Assembly: GCF_900187105.1 (NCBI RefSeq)
Contig: NZ_LT906482.1
Coordinates: 930,001 to 994,000 of the forward strand
DNA from: Eikenella corrodens
GTDB taxonomy: Bacteria > Pseudomonadota > Gammaproteobacteria > Burkholderiales > Neisseriaceae
Direction: 5' to 3'
Length of the DNA: 64,000 nt
The notes under the pieces are model-generated. The model worked only from the letters and a program-made list of their open reading frames with translations. It ran no database searches and was not told the DNA's origin. The first letter of the stretch is position 1. The number at the start of each line of letters is the position of its first letter. A program made the translations under genes and the position numbers. This document shows, one piece after another, positions 7,878-16,600 of the stretch.

Positions 7878-8612
7878 TTAGTAATCGAAGTTTTCGCCCA
7901 GATACACGGCGCGTACTTCTTCGTTGCCCACCAATTCTTCGGGGCGGCCGCTGGCCAGCACGGCGCCGTTGTTGATGATATAGGCCCGGTCGCAGATGCG
8001 CAGGGTTTCGCGCACGTTGTGGTCGGTAATCAGCACGCCGATGCCGCGCTGTTTGAGGAAGTTGATGATGTTTTGAATGTCGATAACGGCAATCGGATCG
8101 ACGCCGGCGAAGGGCTCATCCAACAGGATGAAACGCGGGCTCATGGCCAGCACGCGGGCAATTTCCACACGGCGCCGTTCGCCGCCGGAGAGGGCGGGGG
8201 CGGGGCTTTGCCGCAGGTGGGTGATGTTCAGGTCGCCCAGCAGGTCGTTGAGGCGCGATTCGATGGTATGGCGGTCGGTTTCGTGCAATTGCAGGATGGC
8301 GCGGATGTTTTCTTCCACCGTCATCTTGCGGAAAATTGAGGCTTCCTGCGGCAGATAGCCCAGGCCTAAGCGGGCGCGCTGATACACGGTCATGTGGCGC
8401 AGCTCGTGCTCGTCCAGCCGGATGGTGCCGTGATCGGCAGCCACCAGGCCGACAATCATATAAAAGCTGGTGGTTTTGCCCGCGCCGTTGGGGCCGAGCA
8501 GACCGACTACTTCGCCGCTTTCGATATCGAGCGAGAAATCCTGCACCACTTGGCGCTGTTTGAAGCTTTTGCGCAGCTGTTTAACACTGAGGCGGCTGTG
8601 CGGTGTGGTCAT
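7878..8612 (-). CDS. lptB: LPS export ABC transporter ATPase
   Basis: LptB is the cytoplasmic ATPase of the LptB2FG complex that extracts LOS/LPS from the inner membrane. The 244-residue protein shows Walker A GPNGAGKTTS (near residue 40), the Q-loop LGYLPQEASIFRKM, the signature ALSGGERRRVEIARVL, Walker B FILLDEPFAGVDP and the H-loop LITDHNVRETL. It ends YLGENFDY, typical of LptB. It lies 18 bp upstream of rpoN and in the same operon as lptC and lptA, which supply the periplasmic bridge. Confidence 0.97.
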   Translation of the reverse strand: MTTPHSRLSVKQLRKSFKQRQVVQDFSLDIESGEVVGLLGPNGAGKTTSFYMIVGLVAADHGTIRLDEHELRHMTVYQRARLGLGYLPQEASIFRKMTVEENIRAILQLHETDRHTIESRLNDLLGDLNITHLRQSPAPALSGGERRRVEIARVLAMSPRFILLDEPFAGVDPIAVIDIQNIINFLKQRGIGVLITDHNVRETLRICDRAYIINNGAVLASGRPEELVGNEEVRAVYLGENFDY

Positions 8613-8692
8613 GGTTTGGTTTTCCCTTGTGTTTGTTGGGTATCACGGGCAGCGCTGAGGCTACCTGAAAAATAGGGCTGCCATACGCAGGT

Positions 8693-9037
8693 TCAATGTG
8701 CGGCAGGGTTTTGCAGCTGCATTATTTGGTCGCGTTGCACCTGCAACACGCCCGATACGCGCTCCAAGCGGCGCATGGCCTGTGCCATATCCTGCGGCGG
8801 CGGGATGCGGGCGGCAATGCCGTTGATGTTTGTATAACGGTACACCAGCTCGGCCTGCATTTCGCATACGGCTTGAAGCAGCGGCTCCGCGCCGACGGCA
8901 GGGTCGTATAACACAATCAGCACGCGGTCGGCTGCCTGTTCCGGCTGGCTGCTGGGCGTGTTTGGCGCGGCAGGCTGCGGGGCAGCGCAGGCGGTAAGCA
9001 TGGCTAGGCAGGCGAGGAGGAGGACGCGGATATTCAT
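8693..9037 (-). CDS. Lipoprotein with inhibitor I9 (protease propeptide)-like domain
   Basis: The start at 9037 gives MNIRVLLLACLAMLTACAAP, a lipoprotein signal peptide with lipobox LTAC; the longer frame from 9076 only adds 13 residues encoded by a DUS. After a Pro/Ser linker, the remaining about 80 residues (RVLIVLYDPAV, then YRYTNINGIAARIPP, and RVSGVLQVQRDQIM) follow the beta-alpha-beta pattern of peptidase inhibitor I9 domains, the propeptide and chaperone of subtilases. A stand-alone, lipid-anchored version could bind a secreted or periplasmic protease. The domain call is by pattern only. It sits within the lpt-rpoN operon, between yjbR and lptB. Confidence 0.6.
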   Translation of the reverse strand: MNIRVLLLACLAMLTACAAPQPAAPNTPSSQPEQAADRVLIVLYDPAVGAEPLLQAVCEMQAELVYRYTNINGIAARIPPPQDMAQAMRRLERVSGVLQVQRDQIMQLQNPAAH

Positions 9038-9192
9038 GGTTGCTTGGTTTTCGGTTTCAGGTAGCCTGTGCGGCATGGGGCTACCTGAACATCTTGTTCA
9101 GCGATGCAAAAAGCGTTTTATTTTTTCAGGTAGCCTCAAATGCGGGCTGCCTGAAACTGTTTGAGGCTACCTGAAACCGGTATTGCAGGCTT

Positions 9193-9573
9193 TCAGGTAG
9201 CCTGTTTTCTGATCTTGGCTTTGCCCTGCGTGAGGCGGAAGCTGTCGTCGATCAGCTGGCGGATGAGCGCGTCGTCGGCCTGTTCCAATTCGATGCTCAG
9301 CCAGTGTTCTTTGCTCATGTGGTAGGCGGGCAGGATGCCGGCTTGGGCGCGCATGGCACCGATGTGTTCGGGGCGGCATTTCACATTGAGCAGGGGCACG
9401 GTGCGGCCGGGGGTGCGCCCGAGCTTTTCCGCCGGCACGGGCAGGTACACGCCAAACCATTTGCGGCTGCCGCCGTGGCGGAATACGGCGTATTCGGGAA
9501 AGCGGGAAAAGGGATGGTCGGGCGCGGCGTGGTAGCGTTCGGCCATTTCGGCAAACAGGGTCTCGGCCTTCAT
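9193..9573 (-). CDS. MmcQ/YjbR-family protein
   Basis: This 126-residue protein has the YjbR layout: an N-terminal helix (MKAETLFAEMAERYHAAPDH), beta strands with AVFRHGGSRKWFGVYLPV, the VNVKCRPE-type strand (LLNVKCRPEHIGAM) and HMSKEHWLSIELEQADDALIRQLIDDSF. The family has a CyaY/MmcQ-like fold and is often described as DNA-binding, with no settled function. It lies 10 bp after lptA in the envelope operon and is not part of this cluster in most proteobacteria, so it appears to be an added passenger. Confidence 0.85.
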   Translation of the reverse strand: MKAETLFAEMAERYHAAPDHPFSRFPEYAVFRHGGSRKWFGVYLPVPAEKLGRTPGRTVPLLNVKCRPEHIGAMRAQAGILPAYHMSKEHWLSIELEQADDALIRQLIDDSFRLTQGKAKIRKQAT

Positions 9574-9583
9574 CCCGCCTCCC

Positions 9584-10102
9584 TTATTTCTGCTGCGGCT
9601 GGATGGTGATGCTCACGCGGCCTTTGTTAGCGTTGCTGCGACTGCCGCCCAGCACGGTATAAACTTCGGTGCGGGTGTTGTAGGTAATGGTGTCGCCGCT
9701 GGCCCGGTCGCCGCCGCGCTCGATCTTGGCGCCGCCGCTGAGTTTCACGATGCCAGTGGCGGATTGGTATTCCACGCGGGCGGCCTGGCCTTTCACGGTG
9801 CCTTGGCGGTCAAGCTGCTGGCCGAAGTGTACCGGGCTGCCGGAGGCGGTCATGGTTTGCGCGCCGTCGGCGGCTTTCACCACGCGCACCTTGGCGGCGC
9901 GGATATACATGGTGCCCTGCTGGATAACCACGTTGCCGGAAAATTCAGTACTGCGGTTGCCTTGGTCGAGCGAGCCTTGGTCGGCTTCGATTTGGATGGG
10001 CTGGTTGCGGTCGGAGGTGAGCGCAGAAGCCGCGGCGGGCAATAGCAGGGCGGCGGCGAGGAGAAGGGCGCGGGCGGGTTTAATGTTGTTGTTTGGGGTC
10101 AT
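9584..10102 (-). CDS. lptA: LPS transport periplasmic protein LptA
   Basis: LptA polymerises into the periplasmic bridge that carries LOS/LPS between LptC and LptDE. The 172-residue precursor has a signal peptide (about residues 1-27, cleavage after ASA) followed by the beta-jellyroll OstA repeats: QPIQIEADQGSLDQGNRSTEFSGNVVIQQG, ASGSPVHFGQ, AARVEYQSATGIVKLSGGAKI, and DTITYNTRTEVYTV. The start overlaps the 3' end of lptC by 23 bp. Confidence 0.95.
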   Translation of the reverse strand: MTPNNNIKPARALLLAAALLLPAAASALTSDRNQPIQIEADQGSLDQGNRSTEFSGNVVIQQGTMYIRAAKVRVVKAADGAQTMTASGSPVHFGQQLDRQGTVKGQAARVEYQSATGIVKLSGGAKIERGGDRASGDTITYNTRTEVYTVLGGSRSNANKGRVSITIQPQQK

Positions 10103-10661
10103 AAATCACGGCCTTAATGCGGGAGGAAAGGTTGAGCAATCCTTGTTTGTGGTTGTAGGTCATGCCTTGGGCGGTGCCGTGGGAGGCGCCGTATTGATAG
10201 TTCACCAAATCTTGGGTATGGGCGGTTTGAGTTTGGGTGTTGACAGTGAGGCTATTAGTTTTAAGGCGGCCGGCGGGCTGACCGTTCATAGCGGGTTTGT
10301 CGAACACCACGTTTTTCTCGAACACCACTTGGTTTTCACTGCCGATATAGTGTGCCTGATCGGCGCTGATGCGGTACACCATCTGCCCGCCTTGCGAAAA
10401 CATCACGTTGGGTTCGGCCAGGTAGCCGTCTTGGCGGTTGGGGAACTGCCAGGCGCGGGTGGCGGTGAGCTGCTGGGCCAGGCTGCCGTCGGCAGCGAAG
10501 CGGCGGCCTCGGATGCCGAAAATCTGGTATTGCGGCTCATGCGGATCGAGCGGGGTTTCTTCAGTTTCGAGCTGGCTGATGCGGTCGAGCCAAAAGCTCA
10601 CGCCGCCGAGCGCGAGTGCCAACACCAGCGGAAACCACCAGCCGCCGAATCGTTTAATCAT
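10080..10661 (-). CDS. lptC: LPS export system protein LptC
   Basis: LptC is a bitopic inner membrane protein that takes LOS/LPS from LptB2FG and hands it to LptA. The start at 10661 (MIKRFGGWWFPLVLALALGG) was chosen because it forms an ATGA overlap with the kdsC stop; an upstream ATG at 10679 would add six residues. One transmembrane helix at residues 8-25 precedes the LptC domain (EPQYQIFGIRGRRF to GLLNLSSRIKAVIYDPK). A DUS-related segment is read as DGYLAEP. 193 residues, usual length. Confidence 0.93.
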   Translation of the reverse strand: MIKRFGGWWFPLVLALALGGVSFWLDRISQLETEETPLDPHEPQYQIFGIRGRRFAADGSLAQQLTATRAWQFPNRQDGYLAEPNVMFSQGGQMVYRISADQAHYIGSENQVVFEKNVVFDKPAMNGQPAGRLKTNSLTVNTQTQTAHTQDLVNYQYGASHGTAQGMTYNHKQGLLNLSSRIKAVIYDPKQQH

Positions 10662-11206
10662 TCTGTGTATTGCTCCCAAGCGGTTTTCAGGTAGCCTTTG
10701 GCCTGCATGATGACTTCACACAATTCGCGCACGGCACCGGCGCCGGCCGGGCGGCGGGTGATGTAGGCAGCGTGTTGCAACACCCATTCGTGCGCTTCAG
10801 GTACAGCAGCGGGCAGGCCGCAGCGCACCATCACGGGCAAATCCACCACGTCGTCGCCGATGTAGGCGCATTCATGTTCGGCCACGCCGGCAGCTTCTCG
10901 CAATTCGGCGTAGGCAGCGCGTTTGTCACTGATGCCTTTGAAGTAGTGCCGGATGCCGAGCTGCTTGGCGCGCACGGCCACAGAAGGGGCATCGCGGCCG
11001 GTGATGATGGCGGTTTGCACGCCGCATTGATGCAACATTTTGATGCCGTGCCCGTCGAGCGTATGGAAGGCCTTGATTTCTTCGCCGTTGTCGCGGATGA
11101 AGATGCGGCCGTCGGTGAGCACGCCGTCCACGTCCATAATCAGCAGTTTGATTTCGGCGGCGCGGCGGCGCAGGTATTCGGGCAATTCGGGCAGAATAGG
11201 GCTCAT
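10658..11206 (-). CDS. kdsC: 3-deoxy-D-manno-octulosonate-8-phosphate phosphatase
   Basis: KdsC removes phosphate from KDO-8-P to give KDO for the inner core of LOS. The 182-residue protein is a HAD phosphatase with motif I IMDVDGVLTDGRIF (Asp nucleophile and acid), motif II TGRDA, a conserved Lys in HYFKGISDKRAAY and motif III YIGDDVVDLPVM. It is the first gene of the minus-strand operon ending in hpf. The 3' end carries an in-frame DUS read as KGYLK. About 680 bp free of genes lies upstream. Confidence 0.96.
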   Translation of the reverse strand: MSPILPELPEYLRRRAAEIKLLIMDVDGVLTDGRIFIRDNGEEIKAFHTLDGHGIKMLHQCGVQTAIITGRDAPSVAVRAKQLGIRHYFKGISDKRAAYAELREAAGVAEHECAYIGDDVVDLPVMVRCGLPAAVPEAHEWVLQHAAYITRRPAGAGAVRELCEVIMQAKGYLKTAWEQYTE

Positions 11207-11304
11207 GCGGGCAATCTCAATTTCAAATTAGACCCATGATAACATGCTCTAGCACGGGCACAAACCCGTTCGGCATGGTTTTTGCTTGGCACGGCGGAGC
11301 AAAG

Positions 11305-11350
11305 AAAAGGCTACCTGAAAACATCAAATGGTTTTCAGGTAGCCTTTTTT
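11305..11350. terminator. Long DUS-pair hairpin between kdsC and putP
   Basis: AAAAGGCTACCTGAAAAC and GTTTTCAGGTAGCCTTTT form an about 18-bp stem. It lies upstream of both flanking genes, so it does not end any gene seen here; it may insulate the divergent promoters. Confidence 0.6.
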
Positions 11351-11722
11351 GGGTTTGAGGTGCAGTAATAATATGATAACAATAGGAAATATATTTCCAT
11401 CTAGCCTATTCGGCCTAGTATCTTGCTTGTACGGGCCACTTCAGCAGCAATCGGCTTGACGCCTGGCGTACTTCATCCGAGCTTGCGCTTTCATCTCATC
11501 AAAATACCAGCCTGAGCTTCATCAAAACATCAGTTCAGTTCGTTAAAACATCATTTTAACCCCGCTGAAGTTCCATACTTTCAGCTAGTATTTTTCATTC
11601 TTAATTACATTTATTTTGTTCTCCTTCCGCAAGTTATTTGCAAGATTCTTTACGCATATTGACTTATTCTGTTGTTTTCCAGTATAAGCAAAACTAGGTT
11701 GCTCGTTTTTACAGCAGGCGGC
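11351..11722. other. Gene-free AT-rich stretch upstream of putP
   Basis: No ORF with coding character was seen on either strand. Around 11497-11580 it holds a degenerate run of motifs (GCTTCATCAAAACATCA, then GTTAAAACATCATTTTAA, and CGCTGAAGTTCCA) resembling the 44-bp repeat at 3.8 kb. The rest may contain the putP and kdsC promoters, but I cannot fix them. Confidence 0.5.
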
Positions 11723-11830
11723 CATAGCTGAAGCACTTATTTTTTCATACCGGGCGGCGAGCCGAAGACAGTACGAGCAGTATGGCAGGGCAAGCCGACG
11801 CGGTAAGAAGAAATAGGTGCTTTAGCGATA
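11723..11830. repeat. Correia-like MITE with different terminal repeats
   Basis: Imperfect inverted ends of about 28 bp (left ATAGCTGAAGCACTTATTT; the right end reads TATCGCTAAAGCACCTATTT on the other strand) flank a core at about 11754-11802. Read on the minus strand, that core aligns without gaps to the core of the Correia element at 5965, with about 40 of 49 positions identical by eye. The ends, however, are not the Correia TATAGTGGATTAA ends. It lies 59 bp upstream of putP. Confidence 0.65.
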
Positions 11831-11889
11831 CACCATCAAACCGCCCCGAGGCGGTTTAGGAAATCAAAGATAACAACAAGGAGCAGCTC

Positions 11890-13407
11890 ATGAACCCGAT
11901 GTATATCACCTTCGGCATCTATTTGGTTGCCGTTCTGTTAATCGGCCTCGCGGCCTATTTCTCCACCCGCAATTTTGACGACTATATCCTCGGCGGCCGT
12001 AGCTTGGGCCCGTTTGTTACCGCCATGTCGGCCGGGGCTTCGGATATGTCCGGCTGGCTGCTGATGGGCCTGCCGGGCGCAGTGTATTTGAGCGGCCTGA
12101 GCAAATCTTGGATTGCCATCGGCCTGATTATCGGCGCGTATCTCAACTGGCTCTTGGTGGCTGGGCGGCTGCGCGTGCACACCGAATACAACAATAACGC
12201 GCTCACCCTGCCTGATTATTTCCACCACCGCTTCGGTGCACAGGGGCAGGCAATGAAAGTAATTTCCGCATTCATCATTCTGTTTTTCTTCACCATTTAC
12301 TGCGCTAGCGGCATTGTGGCCGGAGCACGCCTGTTCCAAAGCCTGTTTACCGACATGAGCTACACCAGCGCCATGTGGCTGGGCGCGGGCGCCACTATTG
12401 CCTACACCTTTATCGGCGGCTTCTTGGCGGTGAGCTGGACAGACACTGTGCAGGCCACGCTGATGATTTTCGCCCTGCTGCTCACGCCGGTGATGGTGTA
12501 TTTGGGCGCGGGCGGCGCAGATGAAGTTTCCGCCCTCATCCAAACCACCGCCGCTGCCAACGGCAAGGAGTACGGCAGCCTGCTGCACGGCACGACCTTC
12601 ATCGGCATCATTTCCACCGCCGCCTGGGGCTTGGGCTATTTCGGCCAGCCGCACATTCTGGCGCGCTTCATGGCTGCCGAAAGCGTGAAATCGCTGGTGG
12701 GTGCTCGCCGCATCGGCATGACTTGGATGATTTTGTGCTTGGGCGGCGCAGTGGCCGTGGGCTATTACGGTATCGCCTACTTTGGCGCTCACCCCGAGCA
12801 AGCCGCTGCCATGCAGGGCAACCACGAGCGCGTATTCATCGCCTTGTCCACCCTGTTGTTTAACCCGTGGATTGCCGGTGTGATTTTAAGCGCGATTCTG
12901 GCTGCCGTGATGTCTACTTTGTCTTGCCAGCTTTTGGTGTGCTCCAGCGCCATCACTGAAGACTTCTATAAAGGCTTCCTGCGCCCGAACGCGCCGCAGA
13001 AAGAATTGGTGTGGATTGGCCGCATCATGGTGCTGGCCGTGGCCGTTATCGCCATTTTGATTGCTGCCGACCCCGAAAGCAAAGTGCTACAACTGGTGGA
13101 GTTTGCCTGGGCCGGCTTCGGCGCGGCATTCGGCCCCATCGTTATCCTTTCCCTGTTCTGGAAACGCATGACTGCCAACGGCGCATTGGCAGGTATGATT
13201 GCCGGCGCTGCGGTGGTGGTGCTGTGGGTGCAGGTGGTGAATCCTGCGCTGGCCAACGCCGGCATGGCTACGCTGTATGAAATCATCCCCGGCTTCATCG
13301 CCTGCGGCCTGACTACCGTAGTCGTATCGCTGGCTGGCAAAGCGCCTGCCGAGGAAATCTGCCAACGCTTCGAAAAAGCCGATGCGGATTACCGCGCCGC
13401 AAAATAA
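11890..13407 (+). CDS. putP: Sodium/proline symporter
   Basis: PutP takes up proline with Na+ across the inner membrane (solute:sodium symporter family, LeuT fold). The 505-residue protein matches the family length (about 500). It has the conserved first helix (FGIYLVAVLLIGLAAYF), the substrate/Na+ site segment LGPFVTAMSAGASDMSGWLLMGLPGAVY, a second conserved block GYFGQPHILARFMAAESV, and about 13 hydrophobic helices. The ATG follows AAGGAGCAGCTC. It lies directly upstream of putA in the same direction, with a DUS terminator between, so uptake and catabolism are neighbours but may be separate transcripts. Confidence 0.97.
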   Translation: MNPMYITFGIYLVAVLLIGLAAYFSTRNFDDYILGGRSLGPFVTAMSAGASDMSGWLLMGLPGAVYLSGLSKSWIAIGLIIGAYLNWLLVAGRLRVHTEYNNNALTLPDYFHHRFGAQGQAMKVISAFIILFFFTIYCASGIVAGARLFQSLFTDMSYTSAMWLGAGATIAYTFIGGFLAVSWTDTVQATLMIFALLLTPVMVYLGAGGADEVSALIQTTAAANGKEYGSLLHGTTFIGIISTAAWGLGYFGQPHILARFMAAESVKSLVGARRIGMTWMILCLGGAVAVGYYGIAYFGAHPEQAAAMQGNHERVFIALSTLLFNPWIAGVILSAILAAVMSTLSCQLLVCSSAITEDFYKGFLRPNAPQKELVWIGRIMVLAVAVIAILIAADPESKVLQLVEFAWAGFGAAFGPIVILSLFWKRMTANGALAGMIAGAAVVVLWVQVVNPALANAGMATLYEIIPGFIACGLTTVVVSLAGKAPAEEICQRFEKADADYRAAK

Positions 13408-13416
13408 AGGACGGCA

Positions 13417-13448
13417 AAAGGCTACCTGAAAAGTTTTCAGGTAGCCTT
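13417..13448. terminator. DUS-pair terminator after putP
   Basis: AAAGGCTACCTGAAAA pairs with TTTTCAGGTAGCCTT across one or two bases. Two further degenerate DUS copies follow, up to 13510, before the putA leader. Confidence 0.75.
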
Positions 13449-13681
13449 CAAACTGCCCGTATCAAAAGGCTTCAGGCTAGCTGAAACCGCTCCCGGCCTT
13501 TTCAGGTAGCCCTTAACCGATTAACCAACCCCCACTCCTGCCAAACATTCTTTCACATTATCCGCAGTTTGGTTTATGATGCCGTTTTACCGACGTTCAA
13601 ACCAAGCAGCTATTCATAACGAAACAGAGGCTACCTGAAAAGCGGTTTATCGGGCAGCCCCACCAACCACGGAGACCAACC

Positions 13682-16600
13682 ATGTTCCAGTTTGCCCATC
13701 CCCAACAAACCAGCCTGCGCCAAGCCGTTACCGATGCCTACCGCCGCGACGAAGTCGAAGCCGTGCAGGATATGCTCGAACGCGCCCAGATGAGCCAAGA
13801 CGAGCGTACCGCCGCCGACCGGCTCGCCCGCCGGCTGGTGAAGCAGGTGCGCGAAGAGCGCCGCCGTGCCAGCGGGGTGGATGCATTGATGCACGAGTTC
13901 TCCCTTTCCAGCGAAGAAGGCATCGCCCTGATGTGTTTGGCCGAAGCCCTGCTGCGTATTCCCGATAAAGCCACCCGCAACAAACTCATCCACGACAAAA
14001 TCTCCGGCGGCGACTGGAAAAGCCACCTCGGCAACAGCCCCTCTTTATTTGTAAACGCCGCCGCCTGGGGCTTGCTGGTTACCGGCAAGCTCGCTGCCGC
14101 CCCCAGCGGCCAAAGCCTCGGCAATGCGCTCACCCGCATCGTGAGCAAAGGCGGCGAGCCGCTCATCCTCAAAGGCGTAGACTACGCCATGCGCATGCTC
14201 GGCAAACAGTTCGTTACCGGCCAAACCATCGAAGAAGCCCTGAAAAACGGCAAAGAACGCGAAAAACTCGGCTATCTCTATTCCTTCGATATGCTCGGCG
14301 AAGCCGCCATGACCGAAGCCGATGCCGAACGCTACTATCAAGACTACGTCAACGCCATCCACGCCATCGGCCAAGATGCAGCCGGCAAAGGCATTTATGA
14401 AGGCAACGGCATTTCCGTCAAACTCTCCGCCATTCACCCGCGCTATTCCCGCGCCCAACACGACCGCGTGATGAACGAGCTGCTGCCGCGCCTGAAAGAA
14501 TTGTTCCTGCTCGGCAAAAAATACGATATCGGCATCAACATCGACGCCGAAGAAGCCAACCGCCTCGAACTCTCGCTCGATTTGATGGAAGCCCTGGTTT
14601 CCGACCCCGACCTGGCCGGTTACCACGGCATTGGCTTCGTGGTGCAGGCTTATCAGAAACGCTGCCCCTTCGTAATCGACTATTTAATCGACCTCGCCCG
14701 CCGCAACAATCAGAAGCTGATGATCCGCCTGGTGAAAGGCGCGTATTGGGACAGCGAAATCAAATGGGCGCAAGTGGACGGCATGAACGGCTACCCCACC
14801 TACACCCGCAAAGTCCACACCGACATTTCCTACCTGGCCTGTGCACGCAAACTGCTCGACGCGCAAGATGCCGTATTCCCGCAATTCGCTACCCACAACG
14901 CCTACACTCTGGCCGCCATTTACCAAATGGGCAAAGGCAAACAGTTCGAACACCAATGCCTGCACGGCATGGGTGAAACCCTGTACGACCAAGTGGTCGG
15001 CCCGCAAAACTTGGGACGGCGCGTACGCGTGTATGCACCGGTGGGCACGCATGAAACCCTGCTGGCCTACTTGGTGCGCCGCCTGCTGGAAAACGGCGCA
15101 AACACCTCGTTTGTAAACCAGATTGTGGATGAAAACATCAGCATTGACACCCTCATCCGCAGCCCCTTCGATACCTTGGCCGAACAAGGCATTCATCCCA
15201 ACAACAGCCTGCCATTGCCGCGCAATCTGTATGGCAACGAACGCCTCAATTCGCAAGGCCTCGACCTGAGCAACGAAAGCACACTGCAAGAGCTGCAAAC
15301 CATTATGAACAATGCCGCTGCCACGCCCTTGCATGCCGTGCCGCTTTTGGCCGTGGCCGCCCCAACCCAGGCCGCTCATGAAGTGCGCAATCCGGCCGAC
15401 CACAGCGAAGTGGTGGGCAGTGCCGCCTTCGTAGAGGCCGCCGCCGTACCGGAAATCATCGCCGCCGCCAAAGCCGCCGAAAGCAGCTGGGCTGCCGTTT
15501 CCGCCGCCGAACGCGCCAACATGCTGCGCCGCCTGGCCGACCTGATGGAAGCGCACATGCCCGAGCTGATGGCCTTGGCCGTGCGCGAAGCCGGCAAAAC
15601 GCTGAACAACGCCATCGCCGAAGTGCGCGAAGCCGTGGATTTCTGCCGCTACTACGCCGACGAAGCCGAACACACGCTACCTGAAAACAGCCAAGGCGTG
15701 GGCACCATCGTTACCATCAGCCCGTGGAACTTCCCGCTGGCCATCTTCACCGGCGAAGTGGTGGCCGCATTGGCCGCAGGTAACACCGTGGTGGCCAAAC
15801 CCGCCGAACAAACCAGCCTGATCGCCTACCGCGCCGTGCAGCTGATGCACGAAGCCGGTATTCCGCGCAACGTGCTGCAGCTTGTGCTCGGCGCGGGCGA
15901 CGTGGGCGCTGCCCTCACGCAAGACGAACGCATCAACGGCGTGGTGTTCACCGGCTCCACCGAAGTGGCCCGCCTCATCAACCAATCGCTCGCCCGCCGC
16001 AGTGGCCAGCCCGTGCTGATTGCCGAAACCGGCGGCCAGAACGCCATGATTGTGGACAGCACCGCGCTGGCCGAGCAGGTATGCGTTGACGTACTTGCCT
16101 CCGCCTTCGACAGCGCCGGCCAGCGTTGCTCCGCCCTGCGTATCTTGTGCGTGCAGGAAGACGTGGCCGACCGCATGGTGAACATGATTCGCGGCGCAAT
16201 GGACGAATTGCGCGTGGGCAACCCCGCCGAACTGAGCACCGATATCGGCCCGGTAATCGATGCCGAAGCGCAGGCCAATCTGCAAAGCCATATCGACCGC
16301 ATGAAAGGCATCGCCAAATCCAGCCACCAAATCAGGCTACCTGAAAATGCCGATAACGCCACCTTCATCGCGCCCACACTGTTTGAATTGAACAATTTGA
16401 ACGACTTGCAGCGCGAAGTGTTCGGCCCGATCCTGCACGTTATCCGCTACCGCGCCGACGAACTCGACCAGCTCATCGACCAAATCAACGCCAAAGGCTA
16501 CGCCCTCACCGGCGGCATCCACAGCCGCATCGACGGCACGGTGGAACACATCCGCCGCCGCATCGAAGCAGGCAACCTTTATGTGAACCGCAACATCGTC

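Noticed and set aside
8077-8675. Plus-strand frames opposite lptB
   Set aside because: Antisense shadows of a strongly coding GC-rich gene; no ribosome binding sites and no recognisable motifs.
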